Assembly: GCA_903953065.1 (NCBI GenBank)
Contig: CAJBIG010000229.1
Span: 1 to 5,111, forward strand
DNA from: an uncultured Solirubrobacterales bacterium
GTDB lineage: Bacteria > Actinomycetota > Thermoleophilia > Solirubrobacterales > Solirubrobacteraceae
Reading direction: 5' to 3'
DNA: 5,111 nucleotides
The position numbers and the translations under genes are program-made. Within the stretch, counting starts at the first letter, position 1; every line of letters begins with the position of its first letter. The notes under the pieces are model-generated. The model did no database searches, was not told the origin of the DNA, and saw only the letters and a program-made list of their open reading frames with translations. Positions 1 through 5,111 of the stretch are shown here, piece by piece.

Positions 1-6
1 CACCCA

Positions 7-294
7 ATGGCCACGCAGCCCCCGCAGAACCCGAACCAGCCCGGCTATCAGCCCCAGCAGGGATACCAACAGGGCCAGCCGCCGCACAAGAGCAACCCTT
101 GGCCGTGGGTGATGGGCGCTGTTGCGATCATCGTCGTCGGGGTAATAGTTGCGCTCATCATCACGGGCGACAACAACAGCAACACGATCTCGACAACTCA
201 ATCGGTGCCAACGATCACGAACACGACGGTCACGACGACGACGGCGCCACCGACGACGATCACGACAACAAGTACTGCCCCACCAACGCCCTGA
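7..294 (+). CDS. Small single-pass membrane protein, Gln/Pro-rich head and Thr/Pro-rich tail, function unknown
   Basis: I do not recognise this 95-residue protein as a named family. Residues 1-30 are rich in Gln, Pro, Asn and Tyr (e.g. YQPQQGYQQGQPP) and look disordered. Residues about 33-53 (from PWPWVMGAV to LIITG) form one hydrophobic segment fit for a transmembrane helix. Residues 55-95 are almost only Thr, Ser, Pro, Asn and Ala, resembling an extracytoplasmic stalk that could carry O-linked sugars. No cleavable signal peptide is evident, because the hydrophobic stretch is too far from the N terminus; the likely topology is head inside, tail outside. Similar Gln/Pro-head, one-helix, Thr-rich-tail proteins are common in high-GC Gram-positives. 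The ATG at 7 is the first visible start, but the frame is open to the window edge (His-Pro precede it), so the true start and its ribosome site may lie outside. The reading frame explains the biased composition better than the overlapping frames. Confidence 0.66.
   Translation: MATQPPQNPNQPGYQPQQGYQQGQPPHKSNPWPWVMGAVAIIVVGVIVALIITGDNNSNTISTTQSVPTITNTTVTTTTAPPTTITTTSTAPPTP
211..270 (+). repeat. Low-complexity ACG-rich tract encoding the Thr-rich tail
   Basis: The DNA here is dominated by ACG/ACC triplets (Thr codons), with the 10-mer ACGATCACGA present twice, at 211-220 and 256-265. It is a compositional repeat inside the small membrane protein gene rather than an independent element. Such tracts can change length by slippage between strains, which would lengthen or shorten the Thr stalk. 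Confidence 0.5.
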
Positions 295-297
295 CGT

Positions 298-1761
298 TCA
301 GCCGCCGCTAGCGGCGCAGCGCTTGTAAACAAGCCAGGATTGGTTGCCGCCGGCCAGCTCCAGCGACCGCGGCGGCCCGATCACGCTGCGTTTTAGGTCG
401 CGCGGATCGAGAATGTAGTCGCTGGCAACTTGGGGTGTTGCGGCGGCGATGAATTGGCCGGTTGGAACGAGCCGATCGTCGGCACTAAAGATCACTTCGG
501 GCGGCAAATCAAGCCACAGCGCAAGCGCCGGCACCGGGCGGTGGTTTGGAACCGTGATCGGTTTGCAGCTCGCCGTGATCAGCCCCGGTGGCCGATTGAT
601 CAAGGCCCGAAGGTCACTCTGAATCTGCTCTTGGCGGCTCAGGGCGTAGCGGAGGTTTGAGATCCGGTCGATCTGAGCTGGCGCGAACGCCAGCAGCAGC
701 AGAATCGTCAAGAGGCCGAAGATCGCCCACGGCTGACGGTGCTTGTCATCGCTCTTGAGCTCGCGCCAGCCAAAGACGCCGGCGCCGCAGAAGATCGCCC
801 CAATTACGGCGGGCAGCAAGAGGTAGCGACCGTTGATCGGCAGCCCGGCGATTGCCAGCAGGCTGAAGGCAGCGAGCGCCACGAGCCCGATCAGAATCGG
901 CGTGCGGACACGCTCGCGAAGCAGCCAGATTGCGAAACCAAGACCGCCGACGGCGCCGAAGAGGACCGGCTCGCGGAGGATCTCGCCAAGCCGCCGCGGC
1001 GCCGTTGTGAAGAGTCCGCTGATGCCGGTCGCGCGGCCGAGCGCGCGCGTGTTTTCCTGCGTGTCGGAGAGCGAGTGGAGCGCGCTGCCGGCCAGCACCA
1101 GGTCGCCAAGAATCCAGAGCAGCGGGCCGCTTGCCGCCACTGCGAGCCATCCAGCCACCTGCCGCGGACTATGTTCGCCACTGAACCAGAGGTAGACGAT
1201 GTAGGCACCGGAGAAGGCCCAAGCTTCAGGGCGGATCAGCCCGGCGACGGCGAGCAGCGCGAGCACCGGCGTGGCGGCACGGCGACGCCTGCTCTCAACC
1301 AGAACGGCAGCCAGGACCAGCGCCACATAGGGGATGTCAACGTAGGCACGGGCGCCGAAATCGAGCAGCGGTCTGCGCGTAAGCATGATCAGCGCCGCCA
1401 GCGCGCCGGCCCAGCGGCCAAACCAGAGTGCGCCAAGCGCGTAGGTCAGCCAGAGCATCGCGCCGAGCGCGAGAAAGGCGAGCACGACGACGATGTCGGT
1501 AGCGGCAACACCGTGGACGCCGCTCGCGACCGTCTTGCTGAAAGGCGAGAGCACCAGGCCGAGCAGAATTCCGAACGGGTGCAGCGTCGGCGTGAACGGC
1601 GCGCTGAGATCAAGCGAGAGGCCTTCGCTTAGCTCGCGCCCCCAAACGAGCGAGTAAAGAGTGTCGTAGTTGACGAGCCCACGGCCGGCGAGGAGCCAGG
1701 CGACCGCTGCCAGCGCGACGATCGCGGCCACTACCTGAAGCCTGTTGCGCGCGCTGCTCAT
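298..1761 (-). CDS. Polytopic GT-C-like membrane protein, probable glycosyltransferase
   Basis: The 487-residue product has about 10-12 hydrophobic segments between residues 8 and 361, then a more polar region of about 125 residues that probably faces outside. The first loop after helix 1 carries NYDTLYSLVWGREL (31-44) with an acidic residue (D33), the position expected of the catalytic/metal Asp of GT-C glycosyltransferases that use lipid-linked sugar donors. Other GT-C-like features are HPFG (61-64), RAYVDIPY (138-145), GLIRPEAW (174-181) and LPINGRYLLLP (307-317). Known of the superfamily: transfer of sugars from polyprenyl-phosphate donors on the outer face of the membrane. Donor and acceptor here are unknown. 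The ATG at 1759-1761 lies 4 bp after the upstream peptidase stop. It has no good Shine-Dalgarno (upstream reads AACCTAAGTCG), so translation probably depends on termination-reinitiation. The frame stays open farther upstream, but that part only overlaps the peptidase gene and does not read like protein N-terminal sequence. A GTG at codon 11 is a weaker alternative. Confidence 0.72.
   Translation of the reverse strand: MSSARNRLQVVAAIVALAAVAWLLAGRGLVNYDTLYSLVWGRELSEGLSLDLSAPFTPTLHPFGILLGLVLSPFSKTVASGVHGVAATDIVVVLAFLALGAMLWLTYALGALWFGRWAGALAALIMLTRRPLLDFGARAYVDIPYVALVLAAVLVESRRRRAATPVLALLAVAGLIRPEAWAFSGAYIVYLWFSGEHSPRQVAGWLAVAASGPLLWILGDLVLAGSALHSLSDTQENTRALGRATGISGLFTTAPRRLGEILREPVLFGAVGGLGFAIWLLRERVRTPILIGLVALAAFSLLAIAGLPINGRYLLLPAVIGAIFCGAGVFGWRELKSDDKHRQPWAIFGLLTILLLLAFAPAQIDRISNLRYALSRQEQIQSDLRALINRPPGLITASCKPITVPNHRPVPALALWLDLPPEVIFSADDRLVPTGQFIAAATPQVASDYILDPRDLKRSVIGPPRSLELAGGNQSWLVYKRCAASGG
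303..316. repeat. Perfect 14-bp palindrome at the tail-to-tail gene junction
   Basis: CGCCGCTAGCGGCG is its own reverse complement. It could fold as a 5-bp GC stem with a CTAG loop in RNA from either strand. It lies inside the last codons of the GT-C-like gene and 9 bp past the stop of the small membrane protein gene. There is no T-run after it on either strand, so it does not meet the usual intrinsic terminator pattern. It might still act as a pausing or mRNA 3'-end structure between the two converging genes. Confidence 0.4.
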
Positions 1762-1765
1762 CGAC

Positions 1766-3085
1766 TTAGGTTTGTGGCAGCGCGGCGAGAGCCTGCAGAA
1801 GCTCACGGGCGCAGCGCTCGCCGAGGTCGAGATGGTCGAGCACAAACGATTCATTAGGCGCGTGGATCTCATCATCGGCAAGGCCAAAGCCGCTGACGAT
1901 TACCGGGATTCCAGCCGCAGCAAAGTCGGCCACGACGGGGATCGAGCCGCCGCTGCGGATCAGCGCCGTTTTCATTCCGCTGGCGCGCTCAATTGCCTCA
2001 CGTGCGATCTGAATCGCCGGTAGGTCGGCGGCAAAGAGCGATGGCGTCGCGGCGTGCGATTCGATCTCCAACTGGACCCCGTCTGGAACTCTCTCGCGAA
2101 GCAGCCGCTCGAGCGTCGCCTGCATCGCGGCGGCGTCCTGCCCGGGCGCGAGCCGCAGCGTTACAAAGGCGCGCGCCTGCGCCGGAACGACGGTTCGCGC
2201 CGCGCCGCCTTCGATCCAGTTGACTTCAAACGAAGGTTCAGCGCCGTTGCGGCGACGGAAGTCAGCACCCGAGTCGCTGGTCAGCGATGTTGCTCCAACT
2301 TCGTCGAGCATCTCTTGCCCTGGGCGCAGCTGCTGCCACGATTCAAGCTCAGCTGCCGAGGGCGGCTCGGCACCGGCGCGCAGCTCTGCGCGGAGGTTGC
2401 CGTCGTCGCCCGGCAGCAGCGGCGTGAGGATCTGCTGGAGCACGTGGAGTGCGTTCTGGACGCTGCCGCCGTAGAGGCCGGAGTGCAGGTCGCGTGGCTG
2501 CGCTTTGACGCTGATCGACGTGCTGATGCAGCCGCGCAGCCCGATCGTGATTGCTGGAGTCTGTGCGTCTTCCATCGCGCTATCGAAGACGATCGCACAG
2601 TCGGCGCCGCGCCCTTCGGCTTTGACCCAGGCCGCTACGGACTCTCCGCCGGCCTCTTCCTCGCCCTCGATCACGACGCGCACGTTGACCGCCAGCTCGC
2701 CGCTTTCGAATAGCTCGCAGGCTGCGATCAGCAGCGGGTAGAAGTTGCCCTTGTCGTCGGCGGCGCCGCGCGCGTAGAGCCGGTCAGCGCGAACTTCGGG
2801 CTCGAACGGCGGGCTCTGCCAGAGATCTAGCGGGCCGGGCCCCTGCACGTCGTAGTGGCCATAAATGATCACCGTCGGCGCGCCTTCGCTGATGGCATGC
2901 AGCTCGCCAATTACGAGCGGGTTTCCTGCGCCGATCGTGACCAGCTCGGCCTCGCCGCCGGCGCGACGAATAATCGCGGCGGCAAACTCGGCGGCCGCGA
3001 GAAGATCGCTCGCTTCGCCGCCGCCGGTTGAGATCGACGGAATTCGCAGCCAGTCGTAGAGCTCTTCGAGCCGACCCGGTTCCAT
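1766..3085 (-). CDS. M20-family zinc dipeptidase / amidohydrolase
   Basis: This 439-residue protein matches the M20 metallopeptidase family (carnosinase/PepV/ArgE/DapE relatives), cytosolic enzymes that hydrolyse dipeptides or N-acyl amino acids with two zinc ions. The metal and catalytic set is intact: H77 and D79 in YGHYDV, bridging D110 in ARGAADDKG, general base E143 and ligand E144 in EGEEEAG, D168 in VFDSAM, and H408 in IHAPNE. H201 in DLHSGLYGG starts the dimerisation (lid) domain of about residues 185-300 and fits the transition-state His. RSGGSIP (377-383) is the substrate-binding loop typical of the dipeptidase branch. Length and domain order (catalytic-lid-catalytic) are normal, and there is no signal peptide. 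ARGAADDKG and HSGLYGG point to the CNDP-like dipeptidase group, but the substrate cannot be named. The ATG at 3083-3085 has GAGG only 2 nt upstream, too close for a usual ribosome site, and a -10-like hexamer 6 nt upstream, which fits a leaderless mRNA. It is followed after 4 bp by the GT-C-like gene. Confidence 0.92.
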   Translation of the reverse strand: MEPGRLEELYDWLRIPSISTGGGEASDLLAAAEFAAAIIRRAGGEAELVTIGAGNPLVIGELHAISEGAPTVIIYGHYDVQGPGPLDLWQSPPFEPEVRADRLYARGAADDKGNFYPLLIAACELFESGELAVNVRVVIEGEEEAGGESVAAWVKAEGRGADCAIVFDSAMEDAQTPAITIGLRGCISTSISVKAQPRDLHSGLYGGSVQNALHVLQQILTPLLPGDDGNLRAELRAGAEPPSAAELESWQQLRPGQEMLDEVGATSLTSDSGADFRRRNGAEPSFEVNWIEGGAARTVVPAQARAFVTLRLAPGQDAAAMQATLERLLRERVPDGVQLEIESHAATPSLFAADLPAIQIAREAIERASGMKTALIRSGGSIPVVADFAAAGIPVIVSGFGLADDEIHAPNESFVLDHLDLGERCARELLQALAALPQT

Positions 3086-3091
3086 CGCCTC

Positions 3092-3097
3092 AGCCTA
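3092..3097 (-). promoter_or_regulatory. Candidate -10 element for the M20 peptidase gene, leaderless start
   Basis: Read on the minus strand, TAGGCT fits the sigma-70-type -10 pattern TANNNT. It is separated by exactly 6 nt from the peptidase ATG. If the A of that ATG is +1, the hexamer occupies -12 to -7, the canonical position, so the mRNA would have no 5' leader. I could not identify a convincing -35 at 16-18 bp spacing. Confidence 0.45.
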
Positions 3098-3137
3098 CTC
3101 GGGAGACGGGCGCAAACTGGGCTGATCGCGTGCGCCA

Positions 3138-3156
3138 GCGGCCTCAGAACGGCCGC
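3138..3156. repeat. GC-rich inverted repeat in the divergent intergenic region
   Basis: GCGGCC (3138-3143) and GGCCGC (3151-3156) are perfect inverted copies around the 7-nt spacer TCAGAAC. The element lies between the two candidate -10 hexamers and overlaps the place where a -35 of the dnaX promoter would be. It would not be in either mRNA if both promoters are as proposed, so a protein-binding site is more likely than an RNA hairpin. Short GC-rich repeats arise often by chance at this base composition. Confidence 0.3.
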
Positions 3157-3165
3157 CGCTCCCTC

Positions 3166-3171
3166 TAGACT
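3166..3171 (+). promoter_or_regulatory. Candidate -10 element for the dnaX-recR unit, near-leaderless start
   Basis: TAGACT fits TANNNT and ends 9 nt before the dnaX GTG. Canonical spacing puts +1 near 3178, giving a leader of about 3 nt or none. The upstream stretch is GC-rich with no Shine-Dalgarno-like AGGAGG, which agrees with leaderless or near-leaderless translation. No clear -35 is seen. The hexamer resembles TAGGCT in front of the divergent peptidase gene. Confidence 0.45.
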
Positions 3172-3180
3172 TGCGGCTCC

Positions 3181-4980
3181 GTGTCCACCGCTCCTTCGCT
3201 CTATCGCCGTCACCGCCCGCGCAACTTCTCTGACGTTGTTGGCCAAGAGCATGTCGTTCGAACACTGACCAACGCCGTCACCGGTGGCAACGTCCATCAC
3301 GCCTACCTGTTCGTCGGTTCGCGTGGCACCGGCAAGACCTCGATGGCGAAGATCCTCGCCGCATGCCTCAACTGCGAGCAGGGCCCGACCGCTGAGCCTT
3401 GCGGCGTCTGTGATTCCTGCCTTGCGATCCAGCAGGCCGGTTCGATGGACGTAATCGAGATGGACGGCGCCTCGCACAACTCGGTTGACGACATCCGCGA
3501 GCTGCGCGAAAGCGTCGCCTACGCTCCGGTCAGCGGCCGCTCGAAGGTGTACATCATCGATGAGGCGCAGATGCTGACCCCTCAGGCTTGGAACGCCTTC
3601 CTCAAGACGCTCGAGGAGCCACCGCCGAACACAATCTTCGTGCTCGCAACAACCGAGCCGCAGAAGATCCTTGACACTGTCGTTGACCGCTGCCACCGCT
3701 TCGACTTTGGTCGGCCGACCGTTGAGCAGCTGACCGTTGTGCTGGCGCGCGTCGCCGCAAACGAATCGATTGAGATAAGCCCGGACGCGCTGGCACTGAT
3801 CGCCCGCCACGCGACCGGCTCGTTCCGTGATGCGCTCGGCACGCTCGAGCAACTCGTTACCTACACCGGCAGCTCGATCGCGGTTGAAGATGTCTTGGCA
3901 GTACTCGGCGTCGCCGACGATGACCTGCTCTTCGGTGCGCTCGATGCGATTGGCGCTCATGACGCGCGCGCCGCGCTTGAGATTGCCGCGCGACTGGCCG
4001 AGACCGGCCGCGACCTTCAGATTGCGGCCCGCGACTTGGAAGTTCACGCCCGCGAACTGCTCGTCGTCGGCACACTCGGCGCCGTCCCGAGCGAGCTGCG
4101 CGTAACACCCGACCGCGATGAGCGACTGGCTGAGCAGGCTCAGCGCATCGATGAGGCCGATGCCGTGCGGCTGCTTGATCTGCTCGGCGTGGCGATGCGC
4201 GCAATCCGCGATGGCGCCGACCCGCGCACGCAGCTTGAACTATCGCTCGTGAAAGCTGCAACGCCAGAGGTTGATGCCTCGAGCAAGGCTCTCCTAGCGA
4301 GGATTGGTCGCCTTGAGGCGGCGCTCGGTGGCGCGCCTGCTGCTGCGCCGCTGCCGGCCGAGGAGTCGTTTGCTGCGCCTGCGCCTGAGCCGCCTGCCGC
4401 CGCTCCAGCGCCGCCGCCTGATCCGCCCGCCGCAGCAGCGCCCGCCGCAGCGCCTGCCGCCGCCCCTGCCATTGCGCCGCCCCCGACCGAGCAGCCGACG
4501 CCGACGCCGAAGCAGTCAGCGCCGGCCGTTCAGGTGGCGATCGAGCAGATAACCGAATTGTGGCCGGCCGTGCTGGAGACGATCAACCCCGACCAGCCGA
4601 TGGTCTCTGCCGCTTTGGCAAGGGCGCAGCCGGTCGAGATGCGCGGCGGCCATCTTGTCGTCGCCTTCCCTGAAGATGACTCCTTCAACCGCCGGATGGT
4701 CGGCGACAACGCCGACGCGCGGACTGTCGTCGGGCTGGCGCTTGAGGCGCTGCTTGGCGTGCGGGTGAAGATTGAATACGAGCTGCGCGACCTTGGCACG
4801 GCGCCCGAATCGGAAGAGCTCGCCGGCGACGAGCTGGTGGACCGGCTGCTGGAAACGTTCGACGCCGAGGAGATTGTTGCCGCCCCGGTGGCAGCCAGCG
4901 ACGTGGCCGATGAGGGCACCGATAGCGACGGGCAGTCTGATTTCGCCGATGATGGAGACCCCGGCCCCGAAGGGCCGTAG
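3181..4980 (+). CDS. dnaX: DNA polymerase III subunit gamma/tau (clamp-loader ATPase)
   Basis: DnaX is the AAA+ motor subunit of the clamp loader, which opens the beta clamp and, in its long tau form, tethers the polymerase core. The 599-residue protein begins SLYRRHRPRNFSDVVGQEHV (6-25), typical of the family. It has Walker A GSRGTGKTS (46-54, K52), a zinc module with C65, C74, C77 and C80, and Walker B VYIIDEAQML (123-132, D127/E128). Sensor 1 is at LATTEP (155-160), the arginine-finger region is DRC (169-171, R170), and sensor 2 is GSFRDALG (213-220, R216). The clamp-loader collar is roughly 230-365. An Ala/Pro linker (about 385-449) leads to a C-terminal domain (about 451-535) like that of Gram-positive DnaX, then an acidic tail. 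Oddities: DEAQ rather than the common DEVH/DEAH, DRC rather than the usual SRC, and no A-rich slippery heptamer for a frameshifted gamma. The GTG start at 3181 fits the conserved N terminus and is the only good start. recR follows after 3 bp. Confidence 0.96.
   Translation: MSTAPSLYRRHRPRNFSDVVGQEHVVRTLTNAVTGGNVHHAYLFVGSRGTGKTSMAKILAACLNCEQGPTAEPCGVCDSCLAIQQAGSMDVIEMDGASHNSVDDIRELRESVAYAPVSGRSKVYIIDEAQMLTPQAWNAFLKTLEEPPPNTIFVLATTEPQKILDTVVDRCHRFDFGRPTVEQLTVVLARVAANESIEISPDALALIARHATGSFRDALGTLEQLVTYTGSSIAVEDVLAVLGVADDDLLFGALDAIGAHDARAALEIAARLAETGRDLQIAARDLEVHARELLVVGTLGAVPSELRVTPDRDERLAEQAQRIDEADAVRLLDLLGVAMRAIRDGADPRTQLELSLVKAATPEVDASSKALLARIGRLEAALGGAPAAAPLPAEESFAAPAPEPPAAAPAPPPDPPAAAAPAAAPAAAPAIAPPPTEQPTPTPKQSAPAVQVAIEQITELWPAVLETINPDQPMVSAALARAQPVEMRGGHLVVAFPEDDSFNRRMVGDNADARTVVGLALEALLGVRVKIEYELRDLGTAPESEELAGDELVDRLLETFDAEEIVAAPVAASDVADEGTDSDGQSDFADDGDPGPEGP
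4330..4527 (+). repeat. Ala/Pro low-complexity linker coding region of dnaX
   Basis: This stretch encodes about 66 residues, mostly Ala and Pro (e.g. PAAAPAAAPAAAPA), joining the clamp-loader body to the C-terminal domain. The DNA is imperfectly repetitive: CCCGCCGCAGC occurs at 4426-4436 and again at 4441-4451 with a 15-bp period, keeping frame. Known of the family: the region after the collar is a flexible tether of variable length. Its length is likely to vary between related strains. Confidence 0.6.
4962..4977 (+). promoter_or_regulatory. Hairpin at the dnaX stop codon covering the recR ribosome site
   Basis: CGGCCC (4962-4967) pairs perfectly with GGGCCG (4972-4977) around the loop CGAA, giving a 6-bp all-GC stem. 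It occupies the last codons of dnaX and ends immediately before the final two bases of the TAG stop. The purine-rich GAAGGG (4969-4974), the best recR Shine-Dalgarno candidate, is partly in the loop and partly in the 3' arm. No U-tract follows, so it is not an intrinsic terminator. Inferred role: recR initiation is low unless ribosomes finishing dnaX open the stem. Confidence 0.42.
4969..4974 (+). promoter_or_regulatory. Probable recR ribosome binding site
   Basis: GAAGGG lies inside the end of dnaX with 9 nt to the recR ATG, a slightly long but usable spacing. No better purine-rich site occurs near this start. It supports the ATG at 4984 as the recR start, which also agrees with the conserved RecR N terminus. 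Confidence 0.5.
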
Positions 4981-4983
4981 CGC

Positions 4984-5111
4984 ATGTTTGCTCCTCCCGT
5001 CCAGCGGCTGATCACCGAACTCTCGAAGCTGCCGGGGATCGGTTCACGGACGGCGCAGCGGCTCGCATTCCACATCTTGCGGCTCGAGAAGGAAGATGCG
5101 CTGGCGCTGGC
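4984..5111 (+). CDS. recR: Recombination mediator protein RecR, 5' part only (cut by window edge)
   Basis: RecR works with RecO (and RecF) to load RecA on SSB-coated single-stranded DNA during gap repair. Translation from the ATG gives 42 residues starting MFAPPVQRLITELSKLPG, then IGSRTAQRLAFHILRL. This is the helix-hairpin-helix DNA-binding N terminus of RecR, with the conserved KLPGIG.RTAQRLAFH core at residues 15-30. The frame has no stop up to the window end; the zinc finger and Toprim domain expected downstream are outside. The start lies 3 bp after the dnaX TAG, so both genes are surely on one transcript. The ybaB/ebfC gene that in many bacteria sits between dnaX and recR is absent. Confidence 0.93.
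   Translation, partial: MFAPPVQRLITELSKLPGIGSRTAQRLAFHILRLEKEDALAL

Noticed and set aside
325..336. Short inverted repeat CTTGT-AA-ACAAG near the end of the GT-C-like gene
   Set aside because: Its 5-bp arms lie inside the coding sequence (residues around LVYK), the 2-nt loop is too small for a hairpin, and no T-run follows, so it is probably chance.
739..1632. 297-residue open frame on the plus strand, antisense to the GT-C-like gene
   Set aside because: Its product is an Arg/Glu/Ala/Gln-rich string with no recognisable domain, as expected from an antisense frame of a GC-rich gene, and the minus-strand frame encodes convincing membrane helices.
1762..1887. A 42-residue N-terminal extension of the GT-C-like protein overlapping the peptidase gene
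   Set aside because: The extension would add Ser/Arg/Cys-rich sequence that is only the out-of-frame reading of the peptidase end. The first good membrane helix and a start 4 bp after the peptidase stop favour the ATG at 1761.
2054..2713. 219-residue open frame on the plus strand, antisense to the M20 peptidase
   Set aside because: The peptidase frame holds the full zinc and catalytic set. This frame is a composition artefact of GC-rich third positions.
2911..4047. 378-residue open frame on the minus strand, spanning the intergenic region and antisense to dnaX
   Set aside because: It overlaps two strongly supported genes (the M20 peptidase and dnaX) in other frames and crosses the divergent promoter region. 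Its Arg/Val/Asp/Gly-rich product shows no family motif.
4330..4527. Possible programmed frameshift site in the dnaX linker
   Set aside because: There is no A-rich slippery heptamer, only short C-runs and repeated GCC/GCG codons. Nothing marks a -1 or +1 site with a stimulatory structure that could be told from the general GC richness.
4530..5075. 181-residue Ser-rich open frame on the minus strand, antisense to the dnaX end and recR
   Set aside because: It covers the dnaX C-terminal domain and the recR start, which are clearly coding on the other strand. Its Ser richness comes from the complement of Ala/Glu/Asp codons.

Overview
This is a high-GC bacterial chromosomal segment. The GC-rich third codon positions, the Gln/Pro then Thr/Pro-rich single-pass membrane protein, the style of the GT-C-like membrane protein and the apparently leaderless starts suggest an actinobacterial-type genome. 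A deep branch such as Thermoleophilia is possible, but that is inference; no rRNA or other phylogenetic marker beyond dnaX and recR is present. Coding density is close to complete: five genes, one cut by the right edge and one possibly cut by the left edge. The only real intergenic space is 95 bp (3086-3180). I see no tRNA, rRNA, CRISPR array, insertion sequence, attachment site or replication origin.

Layout. (1) 7-294 (+): small single-pass membrane protein with a Gln/Pro-rich head and a Thr/Pro-rich tail, function unknown. (2) 298-1761 (-): polytopic GT-C-like membrane protein, probably a glycosyltransferase; it meets gene 1 tail to tail with 3 bp between the stop codons. (3) 1766-3085 (-): M20-family zinc dipeptidase/deacylase with the complete metal and catalytic residue set; 4 bp upstream of gene 2 and probably co-transcribed with it. 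(4) 3181-4980 (+): dnaX, the clamp-loader tau-type subunit of DNA polymerase III, divergent from gene 3. (5) 4984-5111 (+, partial): recR, recombinational repair, 3 bp after dnaX.

How the genes fit together. dnaX-recR is the widespread replication/repair pairing, but the small ybaB/ebfC gene often found between them is absent. A 6-bp hairpin ending at the dnaX stop codon contains the best recR Shine-Dalgarno candidate, which suggests that recR translation is coupled to dnaX translation. The M20 and GT-C genes form a two-gene unit read the other way; no pathway link between them can be drawn from sequence. The two units diverge from a short region in which each start codon is preceded, at near-leaderless distance, by a TAGRCT hexamer fitting the -10 pattern TANNNT. 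A GC-rich inverted repeat lies between the two hexamers.

I did not find evidence of a novel defence, mobile or biosynthetic system. The points most worth a second look are the paired near-leaderless promoters, the hairpin at the dnaX/recR junction, and the motif variants and missing slippery site in DnaX.
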